Of a stretch of DNA of 64,000 bases, positions 47,319 through 60,800 are shown one piece after another. Below the pieces are notes generated by a model. It worked only from the letters and a program-made list of their open reading frames with translations, did not search any database and had not been told where the DNA came from. The position numbers were made by a program, and so were the translations under genes. How positions within the stretch are numbered: position 1 is the stretch's first letter; every line of letters begins with the position of its first letter. The stretch is from Henricia sp. BOLD:AAB3569 (Eukaryota > Echinodermata > Asteroidea > Spinulosida > Echinasteridae), in contig JBBELK010000573.1 in the NCBI GenBank assembly GCA_037783545.1, positions 124,001 through 188,000 on the forward strand, in the 5' to 3' direction.

Positions 47319-50058
47319 GAGAGCAGTCAGGAAGCCTCAACCCAGTTTTTTCTAAACTTTGAAATTTCTCTGCCATTTCCCGGCGAAAGTCTGTCAATTT
47401 TTTATGACAAGTGCGCAATATAGAGAGTTTAGGGCATGCAAAATTTGAAGTTCGTCGGAACATTTTTCGACCTCCAAATTTGCCGACGTTTGGACCACAC
47501 TTTGACCAAATTGCCGAGCCAAACTGCGGTGCGTTAACGACAGTCCGAATGACTGAGCATGCGCACAACTCAGGAGTACCCCAAAGAGGTGTGTACAGAC
47601 AGCCACGGTTTGCGTGAGAGCAGTCAGGAAGCATCAACCCAGTTTTTTCTAAACTTTGAAATTTCTCTGCCATTTCCCGGCGAAAGTCTGTCAATTTTTT
47701 ATGACAAGTGCGCAATATAGAGAGTTTAGGGCATGCAAAATTTGAAGTTCGTCGGAACATTTTTCGACCTCCAAATTTGCCGACGTTTGGACCACACTTT
47801 GACCAAATTGCCGAGCCAAACTGCGGTGCGTTAACGACAGTCCGAATGACTGAGCATGCGCACAACTCAGGAGTACCCCAAAGAGGTGTGTACAGACAGC
47901 CACGGTTTGCGTGAGAGCAGTCAGGAAGCATCAACCCAGTTTTGTCTAAACTTTGAAATTTCTCTGCCATTTCCCGGCGAAAGTCTGTCAATTTTGTATG
48001 ACAAGTGCGCAATATAGAGAGTTTAGGGCATGCAAAATTTGAAGTTCGTCGGAACATTTTTCGACCTCCAAATTTGCCGACGTTTGGACCACACTTTGAC
48101 CAAATTGCCGAGCCAAACTGCGGTGCGTTAACGACAGTCCGAATGACTGAGCATGCGCACAACTCAGGAGTACCCCAAAGAGGTGTGTACAGACAGCCAC
48201 GGTTTGCGTGTGAGCAGTCAGGAAGCCCCAACCCAGTTTCTTCTAAACTTTGAAATTTCTCTGCCATTTCCCGGCGAAAGTCTGTCAATTTTTTATGACA
48301 AGTGCGCAATATAGAGAGTTTGGAGCATGCAAAATTTGAAGTTCGTCGGAACATTTTTCGACCTCCAAATTTGCCGACGTTTGGACCACACTTTGACCAA
48401 ATTGCCGAGCCAAACTGCGGTGCGTTAACGACAGTCCGAATGACTGAGCATGCGCACAACTCAGGAGTACCCCAAAGAGGTGTGTACAGACAGCCACGGT
48501 TTGCGTGTGAGCAGTCAGGAAGCCCCAACCCAGTTTTTTTCTAAACTTTGAAATTTCTCTGCCATTTCCCGGCGAAAGTCTGTCAATTTTTTTATGACAA
48601 GTGCGCAATATAGAGAGTTTGGAGCATGCAAAATTTGAAGTTCGTCGGAACATTTTTCGACCTCCAAATTTGCCGACGTTTGGACCACACTTTGACCAAA
48701 TTGCCGAGCCAAACTGCGGTGCGTTAACGACAGTCCGAATGACTGAGCATGCGCACAACTCAGGAGTACCCCAAAGAGGTGTGTACAGACAGCCACGGTT
48801 TGCGTGTGAGCAGTCAGGAAGCCCCAACCCAGTTTTTTCTAAACTTTGAAATTTCTCTGCCATTTCCCGGCGAAAGTCTGTCAATTTTTTATGACAAGTG
48901 CGCAATATAGAGAGTTTGGAGCATGCAAAATTTAAAGTTCGTCGGAACATTTTTCGACCTCCAAATTTGCCGACGTTTGGACCACACTTTGACCAAATTG
49001 CCGAGCCAAACTGCGGTGCGTTAACGACAGTCCGAATGACTGAGCATGCGCACAACTCAGGAGTACCCCAAAGAGGTGTGTACAGACAGCCACGGTTTGC
49101 GCGAGAGCAGTCAGGAAGCCTCAACCCAGTTTTTTCTAAACTTTGAAATTTCTCTGCCATTTCCCGGCGAAAGTCTGTCAATTTTTTATGACAAGTGCGC
49201 AATATAGAGAGTTTAGGGCATGCAAAATTTGAAGTTCGTCGGAACATTTTTCGACCTCCAAATTTGCCGACGTTTGGACCACACTTTGACCAAATTGCCG
49301 AGCCAAACTGCGGTGCGTTAACGACAGTCCGAATGACTGAGCATGCGCACAACTCAGGAGTACCCCAAAGAGGTGTGTACAGACAGCCACGGTTTGCGTG
49401 AGAGCAGTCAGGAAGCATCAACCCAGTTTTTTCTAAACTTTGAAATTTCTCTGCCATTTCCCGGCGAAAGTCTGTCAATTTTTTATGACAAGTGCGCAAT
49501 ATAGAGAGTTTAGGGCATGCAAAATTTGAAGTTCGTCGGAACATTTTTCGACCTCCAAATTTGCCGACGTTTGGACCACACTTTGACCAAATTGCCGAGC
49601 CAAACTGCGGTGCGTTAACGACAGTCCGAATGACTGAGCATGCGCACAACTCAGGAGTACCCCAAAGAGGTGTGTACAGACAGCCACGGTTTGCGTGAGA
49701 GCAGTCAGAAAGCCTCAACCCAGTTTTTTTCTAAACTTTGAAATTTCTCTGCCATTTCCCGGCGAAAGTCTGTCAATTTTTTATGACAAGTGCGCAATAT
49801 AGAGAGTTTAGGGCATGCAAAATTTGAAGTTCGTCGGAACATTTTTCGACCTCCAAATTCGCCGACGTTTGGACCACACTTTGACCAAATTGCCGAGCCA
49901 AACTGCGGTGCGTTAACGACAGTCCGAATGACTGAGCATGCGCACAACTCAGGAGTACCACAAAGAGGTGTGTACAGACAGCCACGGTTTGCGTGAGAGC
50001 AGTCAGGAAGCCTCAACCCAGTTTTTTCTAAACTTTGAAATTTCTCTGCCATTTCCCG
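47217..50058 (+). repeat. 2.8-kb duplicated block, copy 2 (partner 40377-43218)
   Basis: Direct partner of 40377-43218. The last monomers of this block family, with the following 'tttccctgcg' and 'cagtttcttc' monomers (42865-44067), are also found at about 51193-52395 (offset 8328 bp, 28 monomers plus 12 bp), so part of it exists in three places. Confidence 0.84.
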
Positions 50059-51871
50059 GGGAAAGTCTGTCAATTTTGTATGACAAGTGCGCAATATAGA
50101 GAGTTTAGGGCATGCAAAATTTGAAGTTCGTCGGAACATTTTTCGACCTCCAAATTTGCCGACGTTTGGACCACACTTTGACCAAATTGCCGAGCCAAAC
50201 TGCGGTGCGTTAACGACAGTCCGAATGACTGAGCATGCGCACAACTCAGGAGTACCACAAAGAGGTGTGTACAGACAGCCACGGTTTGCGTGTGAGCAGT
50301 CAGGAAGCCCCAACCCAGTTTTTTCTAAACTTTGGAATTTCTCTGCCATTTCCCGGCGAAAGTCTGTCAATTTTTTATGACAAGTGCGCAATATAGAGAG
50401 TTTGGAGCATGCAAAATTTGAAGTTCGTCGGAACATTTTTCGACCTCTAAATTTGCCGACGTTTGGACCACACTTTGACCAAATTGCCGAGCCAAACTGC
50501 GGTGCGTTAACGACAGTCCGAATGACTGAGCATGCGCACAACTCAGGAGTACCCCAAAGAGGTGTGTACAGTCAGCCACGGTTTGCGTGTGAGCAGTCAG
50601 GAAGCCCCAACCCAGTTTTTTTCTAAACTTTGAAATTTCTCTGCCATTTCCCGGCGAAAGTCTGTCATTTTTTTTATGACAAGTGCGCAATATAGAGAGT
50701 TTGGAGCATGCAAAATTTAAAGTTCGTCGGAACATTTTTCGACCTCCAAATTTGCCGACGTTTGGACCACACTTTGACCAAATTGCCGAGCCAAACTGCG
50801 GTGCGTTAACGACAGTCCGAATGACTGAGCATGCGCACAACTCAGGAGTACCCCAAAGAGGTGTGTACAGACAGCCACGGTTTGCGTGAGAGCAGTCAGG
50901 AAGCATCAACCCAGTTTTTTCTAAACTTTGAAATTTCTCTGCCATTTCCCGGCGAAAGTCTGTCAATTTTTTATGACAAGTGCGCAATATAGAGAGTTTA
51001 GGGCATGCAAAATTTGAAGTTCGTCGGAACATTTTTCGACCTCCAAATTTGCCGACGTTTGGACCACACTTTGACCAAATTGCCGAGCCAAACTGCGGTG
51101 CGTTAACGACAGTCCGAATGACTGAGCATGCGCACAACTCAGGAGTACCCCAAAGAGGTGTGTACAGACAGCCACGGTTTGCGTGAGAGCAGTCAGAAAG
51201 CCTCAACCCAGTTTTTTTCTAAACTTTGAAATTTCTCTGCCATTTCCCGGCGAAAGTCTGTCATTTTTTTATGACAAGTGCGCAATATAGAGAGTTTAGG
51301 GCATGCAAAATTTGAAGTTCGTCGGAACATTTTTCGACCTCCAAATTCGCCGACGTTTGGACCACACTTTGACCAAATTGCCGAGCCAAACTGCGGTGCG
51401 TTAACGACAGTCCGAATGACTGAGCATGCGCACAACTCAGGAGTACCACAAAGAGGTGTGTACAGACAGCCACGGTTTGCGTGAGAGCAGTCAGGAAGCC
51501 TCAACCCAGTTTTTTCTAAACTTTGAAATTTCTCTGCCATTTCCCGGCGAAAGTCTGTCAATTTTGTATGACAAGTGCGCAATATAGAGAGTTTAGGGCA
51601 TGCAAAATTTGAAGTTCGTCGGAACATTTTTCGACCTCCAAATTTGCCGACGTTTGGACCACACTTTGACCAAATTGCCGAGCCAAACTGCGGTGCGTTA
51701 ACGACAGTCCGAATGACTGAGCATGCGCACAACTCAGGAGTACCCCAAAGAGGTGTGTACAGACAGCCACGGTTTGCGTGTGAGCAGTCAGGAAGCCCCA
51801 ACCCAGTTTTTTCTAAACTTTGAAATTTCTCTGCCATTTCCCTGCGAAAGTCTGTCAATTTTTTATGACAA

Positions 51872-54800
51872 GTGCGCAATATAGAGAGTTTGGAGCATGC
51901 AAAATTTGAAGTTCGTCGGAACATTTTTCGACCTCCAAATTTGCCGACGTTTGGACCACACTTTGACCAAATTGCCGAGCCAAACTGCGGTGCGTTAACG
52001 ACAGTCAGAATGACTGAGCATGCGCACAACTCAGGAGTACCCCAAAGAGGTGTGTACAGACAGCCACGGTTTGCGTGTGAGCAGTCAGGAAGCCCCAACC
52101 CAGTTTCTTCTAAACTTTGAAATTTCTCTGCCATTTCCCGGCGAAAGTCTGTCAATTTTTTATGACAAGTGCGCAATATAGAGAGTTTGGAGCATGCAAA
52201 ATTTGAAGTTCGTCGGAACATTTTTCGACCTCCAAATTTGCCGACGTTTGGACCACACTTTGACCAAATTGCCGAGCCAAACTGCGGTGCGTTAACGACA
52301 GTCCGAATGACTGAGCATGCGCACAACTCAGGAGTACCCCAAAGAGGTGTGTACAGACAGCCACGGTTTGCGTGTGAGCAGTCAGGAAGCCCCAACCCAG
52401 TTTTTTTCTAAACTTTGAAATTTCTCTGCCATTTCCCGGCGAAAGTCTGTCAATTTTTTTATGACAAGTGCGCAATATAGAGAGTTTGGAGCATGCAAAA
52501 TTTGAAGTTCGTCGGAACATTTTTCGACCTCCAAATTTGCCGACGTTTGGACCACACTTTGACCAAATTGCCGAGCCAAACTGCGGTGCGTTAACGACAG
52601 TCCGAATGACTGAGCATGCGCACAACTCAGGAGTACCCCAAAGAGGTGTGTACAGACAGCCACGGTTTGCGTGTGAGCAGTCAGGAAGCCCCAACCCAGT
52701 TTTTTCTAAACTTTGAAATTTCTCTGCCATTTCCCGGCGAAAGTCTGTCAATTTTTTATGACAAGTGCGCAATATAGAGAGTTTGGAGCATGCAAAATTT
52801 AAAGTTCGTCGGAACATTTTCGACCTCCAAATTTGCCGACGTTTGGACCACACTTTGACCAAATTGCCGAGCCAAACTGCGGTGCGTTAACGACAGTCCG
52901 AATGACTGAGCATGCGCACAACTCAGGAGTACCCCAAAGAGGTGTGTACAGACAGCCACGGTTTGCGTGTGAGCAGTCAGGAAGCCCCAACCCAGTTTTT
53001 TCTAAACTTTGAAATTTCTCTGCCATTTCCCGGCGAAAGTCTGTCAATTTGTTATGACAAGTGCGCAATATAGAGAGTTTGGAGCATGCAAAATTTGAAG
53101 TTCGTCGGAACATTTTTCGACCTCCAAATTTGCCGACGTTTGGACCACACTTTGACCAAATTGCCGAGCCAAACTGCGGTGCGTTAACGACAGTCCGAAT
53201 GACTGAGCATGCGCACAACTCAGGGGTACCCCAAAGAGGTGTGTACAGACAGCCACGGTTTGCGTGTGAGCAGTCAGGAAGCCCCAACCCAGTTTTTTCT
53301 AAACTTTGAAATTTCTCTGCCATTTCCCGGCGAAAGTCTGTCAATTTTTTATGACAAGTGCGCAATATAGAGAGTTTGGAGCATGCAAAATTTGAAGTTC
53401 GTCGGAACATTTTTCGACCTCTAAATTTGCCGACGTTTGGACCACACTTTGACCAAATTGCCGAGCCAAACTGCGGTGCGTTAACGACAGTCCGAATGAC
53501 TGAGCATGCGCACAACTCAGGAGTACCCAAAAGAGGTGTGTACAGACAGCCACGGTTTGCGTGTGAGCAGTCAGGAAGCCCCAACCCAGTTTTTTCTAAA
53601 CTTTGAAATTTCTCTGCCATTTCCCGGCGAAAGTCTGTCAATTTTTTATGACAAGTGCGCAATATAGAGAGTTTGGAGCATGCAAAATTTGAAGTTCGTC
53701 GGAACATTTTTCGACCTCCAAATTTGCCGACGTTTGGACCACACTTTGACCAAATTGCCGAGCCAAACTGCGGTGCGTTAACGACAGTCCGAATGACTGA
53801 GCATGCGCACAACTCAGGGGTACCCCAAAGAGGTGTGTACAGACAGCCACGGTTTGCGTGTGAGCAGTCAGGAAGCCCCAACCCAGTTTTTTCTAAACTT
53901 TGAAATTTCTCTGCCATTTCCCGGCGAAAGTCTGTCAATTTTTTATGACAAGTGCGCAATATAGAGAGTTTGGAGCATGCAAAATTTGAAGTTCGTCGGA
54001 ACATTTTTCGACCTCTAAATTTGCCGACGTTTGGACCACACTTTGACCAAATTGCCGAGCCAAACTGCGGTGCGTTAACGACAGTCCGAATGACTGAGCA
54101 TGCGCACAACTCAGGAGTACCCCAAAGAGGTGTGTACAGTCAGCCACGGTTTGCGTGTGAGCAGTCAGGAAGCCCCAACCCAGTTTTTTTCTAAACTTTG
54201 AAATTTCTCTGCCATTTTCCGGCGAAAGTCTGTCAATTTTTTATGACAAGTGCGCAATATAGAGAGTTTAGGGCATGCAAAATGTGAAGTTCGTCGGAAC
54301 ATTTTTCGACCTCCAAATTTGCCGACGTTTGGACCACACTTTGACCAAATTGCCGAGCCAAACTGCGGTGCGTTAACGACAGTCCGAATGACTGAGCATG
54401 CGCACAACTCAGGAGTACCCCAAAGAGGTGTGTACAGACAGCCACGGTTTGCGTGTGAGCAGTCAGGAAGCCCCAACCCAGTTTTTTCTAAAGTTTGAAA
54501 TTTCTCTGCCATTTCCCGGCGAAAGTCTGTCAATTTTTTATGACAAGTGCGCAATATAGAGAGTTTGGAGCATGCAAAATTTGAAGTTCGTCGGAACATT
54601 TTTCGACCTCCAAATTTGCCGACGTTTGGACCACACTTTGACCAAATTGCCGAGCCAAACTGCGGTGCGTTAACGACAGTCCGAATGACTGAGCATGCGC
54701 ACAACTCAGGGGTACCCCAAAGAGGTGTGTACAGACAGCCACGGTTTGCGTGTGAGCAGTCAGGAAGCCCCAACCCAGTTTTTTCTAAACTTTGAAATTT

Positions 54801-57800
54801 CTCTGCCATTTCCCGGCGAAAGTCTGTCAATTTTTTATGACAAGTGCGCAATATAGAGAGTTTGGAGCATGCAAAATTTGAAGTTCGTCGGAACATTTTT
54901 CGACCTCTAAATTTGCCGACGTTTGGACCACACTTTGACCAAATTGCCGAGCCAAACTGCGGTGCGTTAACGACAGTCCGAATGACTGAGCATGCGCACA
55001 ACTCAGGAGTACCCCAAAGAGGTGTGTACAGTCAGCCACGGTTTGCGTGTGAGCAGTCAGGAAGCCCCAACCCAGTTTTTTTCTAAACTTTGAAATTTCT
55101 CTGCCATTTTCCGGCGAAAGTCTGTCAATTTTTTATGACAAGTGCGCAATATAGAGAGTTTAGGGCATGCAAAATGTGAAGTTCGTCGGAACATTTTTCG
55201 ACCTCCAAATTTGCCGACGTTTGGACCACACTTTGACCAAATTGCCGAGCCAAACTGCGGTGCGTTAACGACAGTCCGAATGACTGAGCATGCGCACAAC
55301 TCAGGAGTACCCCAAAGAGGTGTGTACAGACAGCCACGGTTTGCGTGTGAGCAGTCAGGAAGCCCCAACCCAGTTTTTTCTAAACTTTGAAATTTCTCTG
55401 CCATTTCCCGGCGAAAGTCTGTCAATTTTTTATGACAAGTGCGCAATATAGAGAGTTTGGAGCATGCAAAATTTGAAGTTCGTCGGAACATTTTTCGACC
55501 TCTAAATTTGCCGACGTTTGGACCACACTTTGACCAAATTGCCGAGCCAAACTGCGGTGCGTTAACGACAGTCCGAATGACTGAGCATGCGCACAACTCA
55601 GGAGTACCCCAAAGAGGTGTGTACAGACAGCCACGGTTTGCGTGTGAGCAGTCAGGAAGCCCCAACCCAGTTTTTTCTAAACTTTGAAATTTCTCTGCCA
55701 TTTCCCGGCGAAAGTCTGTCAATTTTTTATGACAAGTGCGCAATATAGAGAGTTTGGAGCATGCAAAATTTGAAGTTCGTCGGAACATTTTTCGACCTCC
55801 AAATTTGCCGACGTTTGGACCACACTTTGACCAAATTGCCGAGCCAAACTGCGGTGCGTTAACGACAGTCCGAATGACTGAGCATGCGCACAACTCAGGA
55901 GTACCCCAAAGAGGTGTGTACAGACAGCCACGGTTTGCGTGTGAGCAGTCATGAAGCCCCAACCTAGTTTTTTCTAAACTTTGAAATGTATCTGCCATTT
56001 CCCGGCGAAAGTCTGTTAATTTGTTATGACAAGTGCGCAATATAGAGAGTTTGGAGCATGCAAAATTTGAAGTTCGTCGGAACATTTTTCGACCTCCAAA
56101 TTTGCCGACGTTTGGACCACACTTTGACCAAATTGCCGAGCCAAACTGCGGTGCGTTAACGACAGTCCGAATGACTGAGCATGCGCACAACTCAGGAGTA
56201 CCCCAAAGAGGTGTGTACAGACAGCCACGCTTTGCGTGTGAGCAGTCAGGAAGCCCCAACCCAGTTTTTTCTAAACTTTGAAATTTCTCTGCCATTTCCC
56301 GGCGAAAGTCTGTCAATTTTTTATGACAAGTGCGCAATATAGAGAGTTTGGAGCATGCAAAATTTGAAGTTCGTCGGAACATTTTTCGACCTCCAAATTT
56401 GCCGACGTTTGGACCACACTTTGACCAAATTGCCGAGCCAAACTGCGGTGCGTTAACGACAGTCCGAATGACTGAGCATGCGCACAACTCAGGAGTACCC
56501 CAAAGAGGTGTGTACAGACAGCCACGGTTTGCGTGTGAGCAGTCAGGAAGCCCCAACCCAGTTTTTTCTAAACTTTGAAATTTCTCTGCCATTTCCCGGC
56601 GAAAGTCTGTCAATTTTTTATGACAAGTGCGCAATATAGAGAATTTGGAGCATGCAAAATTTGAAGTTCGTCGGAACATTTTTCGACCTCCAAATTTGCC
56701 GACGTTTGGACCACACTTTGACCAAATTGCCGAGCCAAACTGCGGTGCGTTAACGACAGTCCGAATGACTGAGCATGCGCACAACTCAGGAGTACCCCAA
56801 AGAGGTGTGTACAGACAGCCACGGTTTGCGTGTGAGCAGTCAGGAAGCCCCAACCCAGTTTTTTCGAAACTTTGAAATTTCTCTGCCATTTCCCTGCGAA
56901 AGTCTGTCAATTTTTTATGACAAGTGCGCAATATAGAGAGTTTGGAGCATGCAAAATTTGAAGTTCGTCGGAACATTTTTCGACCTCTAAATTTGCCGAC
57001 GTTTGGACCACACTTTGACCAAATTGCCGAGCCAAACTGCGGTGCGTTAACGACAGTCCGAATGACTGAGCATGCGCACAACTCAGGAGTACCCCAAAGA
57101 GGTGTGTACAGACAGCCACGGTTTGCGTGTGAGCAGTCAGGAAGCCCCAACCAAGTTTTTTTCTAAACTTTGAAATTTCTCTGCCATTTCCCGGCGAAAG
57201 TCTGTCAATTTATTATGACAAGTGCGCAATATAGAGAGTTTGGAGCATGCAAAATTTGAAGTTCGTGTGAACATTTTTCGACCTCCAAATTTGCCGACGT
57301 TTGGACCACACTTTGACCAAATTGCCGAGCCAAACTGCGGTGCGTTAACGACAGTCCGAATGACTGAGCATGCGCACAACTCTTGAGTACCCCAAAGAGG
57401 TGTGTACAGACAGCCACGGTTTGCGTGTGAGCAGTCAGGAAGCCCCAACCCAGTTTTTTCTAAACTTTGAAATTTCTCTACCATTTCCCGGCGAAAGTCT
57501 GTCAATTTTTTATGACAAGTGCGCAATATAGAGAATTTGGAGCATGCAAAATTTGAAGTTCGTCGGAACATTTTTCGACCTCCAAATTTGCCGACGTTTG
57601 GACCACACTTTGACCAAATTGCCGAGCCAAACTGCGGTGCGTTAACGACAGTCCGAATGACTGAGCATGCGCACAACTCAGGAGTACCCCAAAGAGGTGT
57701 GTACAGACAGCCACGGTTTGCGTGTGAGCAGTCAGGAAGCCCCAACCCAGTTTTTTCTAAACTTTGAAATTTCTCTGCCATTTCCCGGCGAAAGTCTGTC

Positions 57801-60800
57801 AATTTTTTATGACAAGTGCGCAATATAGAGAGTTTGGAGCATGCAAAATTTGAAGTTCGTCGGAACATTTTTCGACCTCTAAATTTGCCGACGTTTGGAC
57901 CACACTTTGACCAAATTGCCGAGCCAAACTGCGGTGCGTTAACGACAGTCCGAATGACTGAGCATGCGCACAACTCAGGAGTACCCCAAAGAGGTGTGTA
58001 CAGACAGCCACGGTTTGCGTGTGAGCAGTCAGGAAGCCCCAACCCAGTTTTTTTCTAAACTTTGAAATTTCTCTGCCATTTCCCGGCGAAAGTCTGTCAA
58101 TTTTTTATGACAAGTGCGCAATATAGAGAGTTTGGAGCATGCAAAATTTGAAGTTCGTCGGAACATTTTTCGACTTCCAAATTTGCCGACGTTTGGACCA
58201 CACTTTGACCAAATTGCCGAGCCAAACTGCGGTGCGTTAACGACAGTCCGAATGACTGAGCATGCGCACAACTCTTGAGTACCCCAAAGAGGTGTGTACA
58301 GACAGCCACGGTTTGCGTGTGAGCAGTCAGGAAGCCCCAACCCAGTTTTTTCTAAACTTTGAAATTTCTCTGCCATTTCCCCGCGAAAGTCTGTCAATTT
58401 TTTATGACAAGTGCGCAATATAGAGAATTTGGAGCATGCAAAATTTGAAGTTCGTCGGAACATTTTTCGACCTCCAAATTTGCCGACGTTTGGACCACAC
58501 TTTGACCAAATTGCCGAGCCAAACTGCGGTGCGTTAACGACAGTCCGAATGACTGAGCATGCGCACAACTCAGGAGTACCCCAAAGAGGTGTGTACAGAC
58601 AGCCACGGTTTGCGTGTGAGCAGTCAGGAAGCCCCAACCCAGTTTTTTTCTAAACTTTGAAATTTCTCTGCCATTTCCCGGCGAAAGTCTGTCAATTTTT
58701 TTATGACAAGTGCGCAATATAGAGAGTTTGGAGCATGCAAAATTTGAAGTTCGTCGGAACATTTTTCGACCTCTAAATTTGCCGACGTTTGGACCACACT
58801 TTGACCAAATTGCCGAGCCAAACTGCGGTGCGTTAACGACAGTCCGAATGACTGAGCATGCGCACAACTCAGGAGTACTCCAAAGAGGTGTGTACAGACA
58901 GCCACGGTTTGCGTGTGAGCAGTCAGGAAGCCCCAACCCAGTTTTTTTCTAAACTTTGAAATTTCTCTGCCATTTCCCGGCGAAAGTCTGTCAATTTTTT
59001 ATGACAAGTGCGCAATATAGAGAGTTTGGAGCATGCAAAATTTGAAGTTCGTCGGAACATTTTTCGACCTCCAAATTTGCCGACGTTTGGACCACACTTT
59101 GACCAAATTGCCGAGCCAAACTGCGGTGCGTTAACGACAGTCCGAATGACTGAGCATGCGCACAACTCAGGAGTACCCCAAAGAGGTGTGTACAGACAGC
59201 CACGGTTTGCGTGTGAGCAGTCAGGAAGCCCCAACCCAGTTTTTTCTAAACTTTGAAATTTCTCTGCCATTTCCCTGCGAAAGTCTGTCAATTTTTTATG
59301 ACAAGTGCGCAATATAGAGAATTTGGAGCATGCAAAATTTGAAGTTCGTCGGAACATTTTTCGACCTCCAAATTTGCCGACGTTTGGACCACACTTTGAC
59401 CAAATTGCCGAGCCAAACTGCGGTGCGTTAACGACAGTCCGAATGACTGAGCATGCGCACAACTCAGGAGTACCCCAAAGAGGTGTGTACAGACAGCCAC
59501 GGTTTGCGTGTGAGCAGTCAGGAAGCCCCAACCCAGTTTTTTCTAAACTTTGAAATTTCTCTGCCATTTCCCTGCGAAAGTCTGTCAATTTTTTATGACA
59601 AGTGCGCAATATAGAGAGTTTGGAGCATGCAAAATTTGAAGTTCGTCGGAACATTTTTCGACCTCTAAATTTGCCGACGTTTGGACCACACTTTGACCAA
59701 ATTGCCGAGCCAAACTGCGGTGCGTTAACGACAGTCCGAATGACTGAGCATGCGCACAACTCAGGAGTACCCCAAAGAGGTGTGTACAGACAGCCACGGT
59801 TTGCGTGTGAGCAGTCAGGAAGCCCCAACCCAGTTTTTTTCTAAACTTTGAAATTTCTCTGCCATTTCCCGGCGAAAGTCTGTCAATTTTTTATGACAAG
59901 TGCGCAATATAGAGAGTTTGGAGCATGCAAAATTTGAAGTTCGTCGGAACATTTTTCGACCTCCAAATTTGCCGACGTTTGGACCACACTTTGACCAAAT
60001 TGCCGAGCCAAACTGCGGTGCGTTAACGACAGTCCGAATGACTGAGCATGCGCACAACTCTTGAGTACCCCAAAGAGGTCTGTACAGACAGCCACGGTTT
60101 GCGTGTGAGCAGTCAGGAAGCCCCAACCCAGTTTTTTCTAAACTTTGAAATTTCTCTGCCATTTCCCGGCGAAAGTCTGTCAATTTTTTATGACAAGTGC
60201 GCAATATAGAGAATTTGGAGCATGCAAAATTTGAAGTTCGTCGGAACATTTTTCGACCTCCAAATTTGCCGGCGTTTGGACCACACTTTGACCAAATTGC
60301 CGAGCCAAACTGCGGTGCGTTAACGACAGTCCGAATGACTGAGCATGCGCACAACTCTGGAGTACCCCAAAGAGGTGTGTACAGACAGCCACGGTTTGCG
60401 TGTGAGCAGTCAGGAAGCCCCAACCCAGTTTTTTCTAAACTTTGAAATTTCTCTGCCATTTCCCGGCGAAAGTCTGTCAATTTTTTATGACAAGTGCGCA
60501 ATATAGAGAGTTTGGAGCATGCAAAATTTGAAGTTCGTCGGAACATTTTTCGACCTCTAAATTTGCCGACGTTTGGACCACACTTTGACCAAATTGCCGA
60601 GCCAAACTGCGGTGCGTTAACGACAGTCCGAATGACTGAGCATGCGCACAACTCAGGAGTACCCCAAAGAGGTGTGTACAGACAGCCACGGTTTGCGTGT
60701 GAGCAGTCAGGAAGCCCCAACCCAGTTTTTTCTAAACTTTGAAATTTCTCTGCCATTTCCCGGCGAAAGTCTGTCAATTTTTTTATGACAAGTGCGCAAT

